Positions 34,171 to 44,520 of a stretch of DNA of 64,000 bases are shown here, in pieces (the stretch's first letter is position 1; each line of letters begins with the position of its first letter). The notes under the pieces are model-generated. The model was given only the letters and a program-made list of their open reading frames with translations, made no database searches and was not told the DNA's origin. Where the stretch lies: NCBI GenBank assembly GCA_014621425.1, contig JAANBB010000112.1, positions 1 to 64,000 on the forward strand, given 5' to 3'. The DNA comes from Cylindrodendrum hubeiense (taxonomy: Eukaryota > Ascomycota > Sordariomycetes > Hypocreales > Nectriaceae). The translations under genes and the position numbers were made by a program.

Positions 34171-34230
34171 GGTGGGTGGCTTTGGGTGGCTTTGGGTGAC
34201 CTTGGGCGGCCTTGGGTGGCCTTGGCTAGC
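34171..34230 (+). repeat. 10-bp G-rich tandem array, potential G-quadruplex
   Basis: Six consecutive 10-bp units of the type (T/C)TTGGGTGGC. Four GGG runs are spaced by 7-nt loops (TGGCTTT, TGGCTTT, TGACCTT), which meets the usual G3N1-7 pattern for G-quadruplex formation on the plus strand. Confidence 0.6.
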
Positions 34231-35180
34231 ATTCCATTTCCATTGCATCCGCGTGGCTTGTGGAGCAGATCACGGACTGGGCTCCCAGGCTAGAAGGAGT
34301 CCGTCGGCCGGTTGTGAGCCCTGCGACGCCGCGGGTGGTCTTGGCTCACCGATGCGAGGACGGCCAGCGCTGGGCGCTCGACGGCGTCGGTCTGTGCGAG
34401 GCATCAATCAAACAACCGACCAACCAACCGGCCACCCGACTCAGGCCAGGCGCTGGTGGCACACATCCTCGATACATGCATACGGACCAGTGCTCCGGAC
34501 GTATTGCTATGCAGCGTGGAAGGGAGGGATGCAGATGTATCCTGCCGCGGCCGCGACCGTCCATGTGGGCGGCGGAGTGGGCGAACCCTGGCCAGGGGAG
34601 CCCGCCCCCCGATGTAACGGTACCGTAGGGACGGTGCATCGTTGGATTCATATACCGTCTCAGCGCGACGGGGTCGCGTAGAGAAGCAGCCAGGGTCCGG
34701 GCTGATGAAGATGGAATCGCATGTTTGTAGATGGAGAAGAGCAATCCCGAAGAAGCAAAACCGCCAGCATCAGGGCTAGAAAAAATCTGCCTAAGAGCCC
34801 CGTCTGGCCCGCGTGCGCCTGTCAAAGAATCGTCTGACAGCCCGAGACGGGCAACGTTCGTTCGGTGCGAGGTACTCCTTGGTACCCAGAAACGGGTGGA
34901 CGAACGGATGAAGCCTCCTGGACGGATCTTGAAGAAACAGGGGCGGACTGTGTGGGGCAGAATGAAGCCACACTGTATCCAGCACGCTGCAGCACGCTCC
35001 AACAACCGTCAGCGTCAGTCCGCAACAGCAAGACTATTCAGTTGGTGCAGCACGCCGGCCAGCCTAGATGATCGGGGCTTGCCGAGCTTTGAGCTGCCAT
35101 TCAGGTGGTGGACGGAGTAGTGACTATAGTGCAGACACCGGATTGGCGCAGATCGACAGCCGGACCGTATTGCACTGTAC

Positions 35181-35200
35181 CTACCTGCCTAGGTAGGTAG
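35181..35200. repeat. 20-bp near-perfect palindrome
   Basis: CTACCTGCCTAGGTAGGTAG reads the same on both strands except at one position pair. A half-site, CTACCTACCTAGG, recurs at about 35250. Related CCTACCTACC runs occur near 500-535. Confidence 0.6.
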
Positions 35201-36832
35201 CACGTCGCCGTGCCTTAATTTGTGCCTTGCTTGGTACCTGCCTGCCGTCTACCTACCTAGGTTCTGAACGCTTGCAGCAAATGCACTGCCGACAGCCTGA
35301 CGTGGGAATTCGCTTGCTCCGAAACGATCCCCACGCTGCAGCTGAATCGCATCGCAATCAACGCACAACACCGCCGAAACTCCTGATTCGAGTGGCCCAG
35401 TCCACGGATCCTGGTCAAGAGCGAACCCCTTTGGAAACGACACTATCGGCAGCTGCCCTGACTCGAGACGGCCTGCCCTTGTCCAGGAACGGAGACACAA
35501 GGCTCCGCTCCTGGCACTGTGGCCCAGTTGCAGCCATCCAACCCTGGCCGCGGGAGTGGAAACATCCCATTCATCCACCACCGCGCATCGCACTTCGATT
35601 ATCCCCGGCAGCAACTAATCCCATTCTGGGCCTCGTTCGGAGGGCCGGTCGCAATCCCACACCTTTCTGCTCCTTAGCCACTGCAACCACAAGGAGGACC
35701 CATTGACCAGCGGGAGCCCACGCAGACTCCACGGCCGTGTGGGAACTAGAAAGTCCCTGACGAGAGACACTCACTACGGAAGCTCAGACACGGGGATCAA
35801 GGGGGCCACGGACGGACACAGACCACAGACCACGGGCCACGGGTGGAGGAGATCCAATCCTAATCCCAATCCCACCAGCTCCACCGTTCTCCGTTCGCTC
35901 GCCAGTCGACATCCTTAGCAAACCAGCCGGGCTAGGGGGCCACCGAAACGAGGTCGACCATCTGCTCCTCTAGGAGACGACCCGCGAGTCGTTCCTCGCT
36001 TCATCCATTCCAACCTCGCATCTCCATCGTGTCCGCCCCTTGGTGTGCTTGTTTGCTTTTGCGGCGCGTCGACGAAATTCAGGCGGCGTTGCTTCTTTTC
36101 GCCTTCATTGTAATAGGTTCGTACACCATTGGCTATCCCTATTTCCCGTCTCCCCTTCCCCAGCATCCCTCATCCCATCATTCCTGCATCCGCGCATCCG
36201 CTCTGGTGCTTTGTGCTTTGGTTTTGTGCTCTCTGGTGGCCGTCCAACACACGCGCAGTCGCCAACACGGACGTACACAACGTACACGTACGTACGTACA
36301 CTCAACAAGCACATCGCAATCCCCTCTTGCGAGACACCCCGTGATTGGCACGCCACAGAGATCGTGGTGACGTCTGGAGCTCGTGTGGTCCAACATCTGT
36401 TGTGTCCCAATGGTCGCACCATCCGCGAGTCGTCGTTACGCATGAGCCTCGCTCCGCTCCCGGCATCCGCCCTGCTTCCGTACGCCAGACAGTCAGACAC
36501 CCAGACAGCCATACACAGCCCTGAGCCATGCGACCCTGATCTTGCCGTTTCAGCCTTCACTCTGCTGGCATAGTCCACTAATAGAAACCAGCAACCAGCA
36601 ACCACCCGTCCACCACCGACTTGCCGCGCAGCCACCGTGTGCATTGCCCTCCCCACCTCTTCGCCAACTCGCAGAGGCACCTCGACCCCCGAACCCGCGC
36701 CTGCGCTTGTCCGGTAACCCTCCGGCTTGCTTCGTACAAGCCGACAAAAAGAATTATTCGACAGCGATCGCTCCCCGTCCTACGCTTCGCACTGGGAGAC
36801 CTGCGGAGGTCTACCCGCATATAGAAGCCACC

Positions 36833-39800
36833 ATGGCGAGTCCGATCCCCGAGGCGACCATGTCGCAACCTACATCTGGTGTCGTTCTTCCCCCTCGCGG
36901 CTTGAGGTCAAGAACACAGAGCATGTCTAGCGACAGACCCTCTACAATTGCCCACAGCCTGATGTCGCCCCCGTTATCAGTGTCACCAGAGGCAGCCTTC
37001 ATTGCCGCTTCTGCCGCCTCCCAAATTGTCACCAACGACCATGACAGCCATGCTGAGACCTGGTACGATCAGCATGGGATTGAGCCTGCTGGCGAAACTG
37101 CCTTGGTGTCGCAAGAGGCCCTGCTACTTGTAAACAACTTCCTCGACCAGCTTCTATTCAATTTCCTCTCCGTTGCCCGAGCCACGACACTCTCCGCCCT
37201 GCGACCCGCCGTCGCTGAAGTCCTCAAGCCAAAGCTCGCCAAAGACGCCGTCAACAACGCCGACGAGGAATTGCGAGAGTACCTCGGCGAGGGCGACGAG
37301 GATGACTACGTTCAACCCCAAGGCGGCGACCCATCCCGCGACTGGGACCTCGAGCTGGTTTGGAAGCGCACGAGATTGCGATGCATGGTCTATTCGTCCT
37401 TGGGAGACATGGAGGAGGAAGACGAGGATTTGCACATGGAGCAAGAGAACCTTGAGATCGGCGCCGACGAGCAGATTTCGGCTGTCATCTCCCCTGCGGT
37501 GGCCATCTTTTTGACATCGGTTCTGGAATACATGGGCGAGCTCACCCTTACTGTTGCAGGACAGGCTGCATACCACCGTTTGCGGACCAAATTTCAGAAG
37601 GAGATAAATGAAGGCGCCAAGAGCCCCACAGACATTGCTGATCGAATCGTTGTTGAAGACCTGGATATGGAGAGAGTCGCTCTCGATAGGACCCTTGGGA
37701 GATTGTGGAGAGGCTGGAAGAAGAGAATTCGCTCTCCAACCTTCGACATGAGTGGCCGGCCCTACTCAAGGTCGTCCATGGGTCATATGAGGCACGATAG
37801 CAACCTTACCGAGTTGAGCCGAATTCTCACGCATAGCGATGAAGACATCGATACTAAGAAGGATGAGAAAGAAGCCGATACCGCGGAACGTGTGCCCGCG
37901 GAGATCGCGCTGCCGATGGGCGACAATGACGTGTATGAGATCGAAGTTCCAGGCCTCGCAGCTTACAGCGACGATGAGGACGAAGCGGACGAGGAGGAAG
38001 AGGACACTGCCAGCGGGCGCCGGCCGAAGAGCTTGTTGATTCTTCCCTTTGGAGGTCCTGCTGGCCTCCCAACTCCGATCATGTCCCAACCAAACACCCC
38101 TGACTTCGCGGGCCGCAAGAGATCCAACTCTCTCCCTACACCCGGGACTTCGCCCTATCGCCCCGCCACAAAACGATCCAAGGAGACAGCTCCAGCTGAG
38201 ACAGCGCCGGCGGAGACAAGCGCGGTTGAAGAACAAGAAACCTTCGAACTTGCCAAGGAACACCAGGATGTCGACGAGACAAAGGCTGCTGAGGAAACAA
38301 AGCCAGTAGAGGAGCCACCGTCTAAGATTTCTGCATCCAAGCGACTGTCGAAGATCGTTACAGACCCATCGGCCGCTGCAGCCTTTCGCAACCGAACCCG
38401 ACGAGGAACCGGCGAAGACGAAGGAAAGGTACCCTATGAGAAGGCCGAAATTCTTACCTCAGCCCGAGTATCAGTTTCCGGCAGTGCATCGCCTGCGCTC
38501 TCTGACTTCCAGGGTCCATTCACCATGAAGAGATCCAACAGTGTGCATTCCGCCCGCATCATTGATGTCACAGGGCCTAAGAGTCCCAGCGGATCTCGCT
38601 CGCCATCTGTGGATGCCACTGAGCGAAATCGCCCAGCGAGTCTCAACCTCTCTGCTCAAAGCAGCGTTTACTCTAACAAGTCCACTCCGGAAGAGCCGCA
38701 AGTACCCAAGACCCTTGGTGCCGTCCCCCGCTCGGCGATCGCTCCCACCAAGAGTAGGTCTCCGGTTGATCGAATGAGAGGATCCATACCCAGTGCTGCC
38801 ACCATATCCGAGTCCGAAGAGGAGGCGGAGCACGATGGTTCCAAGGACCAGAGCACGCCAAAGAACACCACCTTCCATTCTTCTCCCCTGACCCATTCCA
38901 TTCCCGTACAGGATAGCCTTCCCGCACAGCGCAGAAGGCCACAACCCCTTATTGGGCTACCTCCCCAGCCTCATCCGTCATCACACCGAAAAACGTCCTC
39001 GGGTACAAAGGTGACGATTCTGCGGGCGCCAAGTGCGCCGTCGCCTCTGCCTGAAGATAGGCAGGCGGAGATCTCCCGAAAGACTGGGAACCATGGCAAC
39101 TGGCATGGATCTCGTGATAAGGTCCCAACATCCCCCACCCACAGCATCGGAATGGTATCCATTGAACGATCCAAGACGAGGGACGGCGATGATGACGCTG
39201 GTGTGAGCTCGGTTGCTCCTCGACCTATCCACACCTCCGGCTCTTCTGCCTCCTCAGGCACCTCCCGTTTGAAGGCTGTTCGGACTTCTGAGGAGAATGC
39301 GTCTCGCTCTGAGAATGTTGCCCGCAACTTCGAGGAGTTGATCCAGAGCAACCAAACTATTACTTACACGCTGACACCCGAGAACATGCGTGATATTGAT
39401 GTGAGTGGGACTAAACCCCGTCCTTTCAATTATGTACTAATGAATTGATTTAGCATAAGCGATCTCTGGATCAGACCCCTATTGTCACGAAGGGATCCTG
39501 GAAGACTGAGGACGCTCGGAGTCACAACCGGTCTCGATCCTCATCGGCGGCTACCGAAATCAAACCGCAACACCGTGGAACTGGCCTGAGCGACGACAAG
39601 TCCAAGGTTGGCCTCCAGTCTCCCTCCATGACCTTGGCAAAGCCAGTGCGCGGCTCTGCAGCTGCTCGAGAGGCGCGGGTTCCCAGTGAATCCACCGCAG
39701 ATTTTGCGGAGTTCATCAAGTCGACAGGCCCCCCAGGACAAGCACAAGCTCGACCTGCGCCTCTGCGAAGCAACCCACCCGGCGCGTCGCCACCCACTAC

Positions 39801-40813
39801 CAACCCTACGAACCCTCCCGTCGAAACTCGCCGTGTGTCCTCCACCAGTAACCGGAATCGCTATATGCCCCGAGAAGCCATGCCGGAAGCCAGAACGGGC
39901 AACTCGGATTTGATTGATTTCATCCGACAAGGTCCTCCCGGTGCCTCTAACAACCGTATTCCGCGCACTGTTGCTCCCTTCCGGGACACCCTCGACTCGG
40001 ATGAAATGTCAGGGGCTGTTGGAGGAAAAGCTGTGGATGCCACTATCCCGGACATCCGATACAGCCAAGCTTCGACGCACGCAACCGACACGTCGATGCC
40101 TTCGATACACTCTTCAGTCAACTCTCACACTGCTCTCCTGAAGAACAAGGGTGGATCTGCACCTGCTAGCAGGATGTTTGACGACGACGATATGATGCCT
40201 AAGCGCAAGACCAGGCGTGTGAAGGATCCTTACGCAATCGACTTCAGTGACGAAGACGACGACGACGACTTCATCACAACTCCTAAGCCCCCTGCTAAGA
40301 AGGAGGAGAGCCTGGCAGATTTCTTGAGAAACTATGACCCGCCACCGGAGCCGGTCAGCCAGCCGATCTCGCACAAGATGCCCAAGAAGAAGGCGAGCGC
40401 ACCTAGCCTTATCGGCAGGTTCACACGCAGCAGCAGCAACGCCAACAGCCCTAGCAGCGCGTCGCATTCGCCCGTTGTGGACTCGCGATCGCTCAGCAGC
40501 CGCAGCGGGGGCAAGGGCTACATCCCCATCCAGGTCAACATCCCCCCCTGGCTACGACAAGTATGGCCCTATCGACAAGCCTGCCGCACGGCCTCCGATG
40601 CCTCCTGCAGGCGGTTCCATGGGCCGGGTTCCGATGAAGAGGTTCGAGCCCAGAGAAGCAGTGTCAAACGTCAGCCGCACTTCAGACCTGGCGGCTTTCC
40701 TTCGCAACTCGGAGCCCCCACCAGAGCCCGTTGCGCCGCCTCCCCCCCGACAGGAGGAAGGGAGCAGCCTGTCCAAGATGTTTGGCAGGCGAAAGAAGCC
40801 TTCGATGGCTTAA
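36833..40813 (+). CDS. Large disordered protein with N-terminal H2B-like and H2A-like histone folds; apparent frameshift near 3' end
   Basis: Two exons, intron 39401-39453; ATG at 36833 in a CCACCATGG context. Residues about 60-150 resemble histone H2B: VNNFLDQLLFNFLSVARA fits helix 2, and LKPKLAKDAVNNADEELREY fits H2B helix 3/C (LLPGELAKHAVSEG-type). Residues about 171-298 resemble H2A: SPAVAIFLTSVLEYMGEL fits VYLAAVLEYLTAEI, and RIVVEDLDMERVALDRTL fits H2A helix 3. The remaining ~1000 residues are Ser/Pro/acidic and look disordered. They include a putative NLS (PKRKTRRVKD) and four copies of a short motif (DFAEFIK, DLIDFIR, LADFLRN, DLAAFLRN, each followed by PP). At the C7 run 40542-40548 the frame must drop one C to continue GYDKYGPIDKP...DLAAFLRN and end at 40813 with FGRRKKPSMA; uncorrected it runs to 40905. 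Nuclear or chromatin role is inference. Confidence 0.75.
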
Positions 40814-41782
40814 AGAGTCCACGTTTACGACCCGATCTACTACTGGCAGATGTTCAGCTGCCGCTTCGACGACGATCTATTCCGCTTACGAGCTCATGTA
40901 CCTAATACTTAGTCTTTCCAACTGCAGATATTTAGTCACGGCTTGGAGCCTAGCAAGGCTCCTTGACCATGGTTTATTCCCCCTCATCCTATTCTCAGGC
41001 AGTCGTTTGGACAGCCGCCTGTTGTATTTCGATACCGCCGGCCCGGGTTGCTCATTTTTCCACACGAGGCTTTTGATATCTACTTTGGGGTTTTATTTGG
41101 TTTGCGTCGTTCATTTTTGAATGGGATTCATGTTTGGGGGTTTTTGTGAAGAGGGCAAAGCTCCATAGCGATTGCAACGTTGGCTGATTGCAGAGGAGCA
41201 GCCAACAGGAGAGATGTTTCACAGCAAAATCTACAGCGTGACGGACGATGTTGCGCCGGGTTTGGCAGGGAGTGGATGAAAGATGTGTTTTGGTAGAAAC
41301 CATAGTGTATTTGACGATTGAACTGTTTGCGTTGATGAGCCACCACGTGCTGTTTGCTTGAGTGTCTTTGATTCTCACGGTGAGGAGTCTCATTTGAGTT
41401 GCCGCACGCGCACATCTGCCTCGATCTGGTAGAATACGAGGCTCTCCACCGCTACAAGCGACCAAATGGGACGTCAACGCCGAGTCGCATTCCACACAGC
41501 CGAAAGCTAAACACAACACCCTTGCCTATATCGGTTGTTCAGCCCTGGACGACAGGGTACGGACGCAGGTAAGCGGCGTATAATTGCCCCAGGTGTTTCC
41601 TCATTCCCGGGTCACGCACATGGTCAAGCCGAGCCAAGCCAACTGGGCAGGTGGTTGGCTTGCGAGGGGAAGACTTCTTCGTTCCTGGACAGACAAAATG
41701 TGCTCTTCCATAATTCTACCATCTTGTCGTGGGCTCTTGTTTTGTGCATGAGCGTACATACGGCTCGGACCGCGCCGGCACC
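40814..41782. other. Intergenic
   Basis: Holds the 3' UTR of the histone-fold protein gene and the promoter of the next gene. There is a T-rich tract near 41050-41150. No further gene seen. Confidence 0.5.
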
Positions 41783-42462
41783 ATGTACCTTGGTGAGCTT
41801 GTCGTTGGAATAGCCTACTTGGTTGTGCTCGCCGCAACGACACCAACTCTAGGCCTCACAAGCAGTCGCCTCACCCGCGGCGACACCGTTGAACTCCAGT
41901 GGAGCGGCGTCTCGGAGGGCTTGTACCCGCTTAGCCTGCAGGCCCGCTTCTTTAACGAAACCGACGACGGCGTTTTCTCCATCCGGAGCACTATCGCGAG
42001 TAAGTTCCCATCCCCCGAGGTGAGCATCCCAGTCGGGCTGGGAGATTCGGGGAGGAGCGCACATGCTAAAGACCGGCCGCAGATGGGTTGACGCGCGATC
42101 GGTTTGACTGGGAGGACATACCGGCGCCGCTAGACCATGTTCCTAATGCAAGGTACGAGCTGATACTTCTGCCGGAGGGAGAGAGAGGGCCACGAGTGGC
42201 GTATGAGGGCCTGTTTCGGGTGGTTGAAGCAGAAGACTCAGATGAGACGGACGACGATTCATCGCCAGGGGACTCATCGGAAGGGGACTCCCCGCGAGCG
42301 AGACTGGATCAGGATGACGATGATGGTGACGACAACCAGCGAGTGGCCATTGGGACAGGCGTGGGCTTGGGACTAGGTCTACCAGTTGTGCTAGGGTCGG
42401 CATGGTTGTTGAGGAGGAGAAGGAATAGGATGGACGGATGGAGGAGAGAGACGGAGAAGTGA
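41783..42462 (+). CDS. Type I membrane protein with Kre9/KNH-like extracellular domain
   Basis: Two exons, intron 42000-42082, 198 residues. An N-terminal signal peptide (VVGIAYLVVLAATTPTLG) is followed by a single beta-sandwich-like domain: RLTRGDTVELQWSG, ARFFNETDDGVFSIRS, YELILLPEGERGPRVAYEG and LFRVVE. This order of W-S-G, S/T-rich strand and Y-x-L/I strands is reminiscent of the fungal Kre9/KNH surface domain, though I cannot score it. An acidic stalk (SDETDDDSS...DDDDGDD) leads to one TM helix (IGTGVGLGLGLPVVLGSAWLL) and a short basic tail RRRRNRMDGWRRETEK. Probably a cell-wall or plasma-membrane protein of unknown role. An in-frame ATG at 41729 would put hydrophilic residues before the signal, so 41783 is preferred. 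Confidence 0.65.
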
Positions 42463-42739
42463 GTTGGAAATGTCACTGTATAACGATATATTACCCGGCA
42501 GAACGCCAACATGAAAGATGCAGTGATCTGACATGAGACCAAACAAGTCTCGCGTCTAACAGTCACGGTCAATGATACTAGAAGTGTGTAAAGTACTTTG
42601 AATAAGCCTATCTGGGTAGTAGCGTATTCTCCACCATCAATTCGTTTGATGTATCAGGGTATCAAGTCAACGTCGTCGCCTCCAAGTCATTCTCCCATGG
42701 GCTTTTAGTAGTGGTGCCCGTCATCCCTTCCCGGGTGCT

Positions 42740-43336
42740 TTACGCTCGGCGCTCTGCCTCGCCCTGCTTCTGGAGGTCGGATTCCACCCCGCGCTGCCTC
42801 GTCTTGCCCTCGTCGTGGAGAGAGTTGTAGTGCGCCTGGCCTTCCTTGTCGCCTGTGAGTCCGGCGACGGCACTGCCAACGGAGCCCTGGACACGGCTTC
42901 CAATGCCGGAGCCGAGATCGCTCAGCTGGCCGCGGGCCTCCTGCTGCTGGCCCTCGAGGTTCTGCTGGCGACCAGCGTTCTTCAATGACTGCGTATTATT
43001 AGTATCTGGAGGACTCGAATTTGGCAAGAATCAGCTTACCTGGTTGCCGATGAGACCACCAACAGTCTCCTTGGCAGCGCCAACGGTCTGGTTCCAGTTG
43101 CCCTGGGAGCGGTTGGGATCGTCCTTGGCAACGCCCGAGGTCGAAACGGTGCCGCCGGGGACCTTGACCGCGGCATGAGAGGCGGCGTGCTCGGCATCGG
43201 CCTTGTCCTTGCGGGCCTCGCCATGGGTCTTGTCACCGGTGCTGCCAGTGACGCTGCCGAGGGCGCTCTGGAGGGTGCCGGTGGCGGAGTCGACGTACGA
43301 CTTGAGGGTCGAGGTGTTATCGTTGTTGGCAGACAT
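42740..43336 (-). CDS. CsbD-like stress protein (Hmp1-like)
   Basis: Two exons, intron 42989-43039, 181 residues. Highly hydrophilic, rich in Gly, Gln, Ala, Asp and Lys, without Trp-rich or membrane segments apart from one NWNQ. It is built of CsbD/LEA-like amphipathic repeats: LQSALGSVTGSTGDKTHGEA, NWNQTVGAAKETVGGLIGN and GSVGSAVAGLTGDKEGQA. CsbD-type proteins are general-stress induced in bacteria; the fungal relatives include Ustilago Hmp1, described as binding mismatched and cruciform DNA. The likely role here is stress tolerance, in the cytosol or nucleus. It converges with the membrane-protein gene 277 bp away. Promoter and leader lie at 43337-44000. Confidence 0.75.
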
Positions 43337-44520
43337 GATGAGTGATTGGAGGTGAATGGATGAAAGTTGGAGTTGAATATTTTTGATGAGATCGTGAGTT
43401 GTTGATCTGGTTGCTTTGAATGGTGGTGTTGTGATGAGTAGAAAGGCTTGGTATCGAAGGGGCGACAGGCAACTTTATACCCATCGACGAGGTGTTCATG
43501 ACGAGGCAAACGCTTGCAATAACGCAATGACGACCAGTGGTTCTGGCACCAAGGCAACAACTGTCCAAAGCCCAATGATGTCATGCCGCCCATCAAGATC
43601 CATCAAGAAGCTCCATGGAAACGGTTCGGCTTGTACGCGGGTGGGGTGTGGCGTTTGCGCGCGCTGGGACAATGACGTCAACCAATTCGCCCACGCTCTC
43701 ACGCTCGCCATTGCATGCTTCAGGCTCAACGTGCGCAACGTCACTCACGTCTCAGATCACTTGCATGTGGTCGTTTCCGGGAATTGCTTGCCGGGTATTG
43801 GGATTGCTGTGGGGAAGGCGACGTAATATGATATAATCGCCCTGATTGTTGCCGCACATGTTTCCATCCGGCATCAGGATTCCCATCCTCGTGAAGCGCA
43901 ACACTCGTCCGACGGCAGTTCATGCATGCGAGCCCCGTACAGCAAATGGGATCATAAACAAGATATGATTCACGCAATACAGACTATCTCTTCATCATGT
44001 CTTCTATTTCACGTGCTCATGGTATCGTGGTTTGCCATGCACGAAAGTCCGTTGTTTTGGGTATGATGGCGCATGTGATTGCTGCTCATCGACATATTCA
44101 CGGTTAAACATGACATCAGCCATCAAGAGACATGTGCCCAGTGCAACTAAACGTGGTCGAAATGTGACACAGTGAATGGTCATGCTTCATTCTGTAAAGT
44201 GTCGTTCATGGTGGACGCTGGCTGGGCTCTGATCCACGCGTGGTGAATGAACAGAGCCCCAAATGCTAGCTGCATAGATACGGTAGAGATTTTTGTGTGA
44301 ATTCGAACTGGGTCCGGTCCCCGTACATTGGAATTCCATCCTTTGGTCATGACTCCCACCTCGCCCTCACAGCCCAAGAGAAAGAGGTATCTTGTTATTA
44401 CAGTGCTGTACAGACGCGACTGGGCCGCCGCCACAGTCGGTCGACCTCCGCTGACAATCCCGAACTCCAACTTCCCAAGAGAACGACCATCCCTCACATG
44501 CTCACAGTTGGAATTAGCAT
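43337..44520. other. Intergenic
   Basis: Promoter of the minus-strand CsbD-like gene and 3' region of the minus-strand NFS1 gene. No ORF with coding character was seen on either strand. Confidence 0.5.

Larger units (their letters stand above)
31358..36832. other. 5.5-kb gene-free stretch
   Basis: Several ORFs over 100 codons occur (for example 31922-32401 and 34346-35005, both minus), but none shows domains, splice-consistent continuation or sensible composition. Features seen: a 10-bp x6 G-rich array (34171-34230), a near-perfect 20-bp palindrome (35181-35200) and ACGTACGTAC-type tracts near 36280. The last 800 bases are pyrimidine-rich and are probably the promoter and leader of the next gene. 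A long non-coding RNA cannot be excluded by reading. Confidence 0.5.

Noticed and set aside
36542..36832. In-frame extension of the histone-fold protein ORF upstream of 36833
   Set aside because: The extension (Pro/Leu/Ser-rich, from pyrimidine-rich DNA) has no motif character, and 36833 has a strong CCACCATGG context before a plausible N-terminus.
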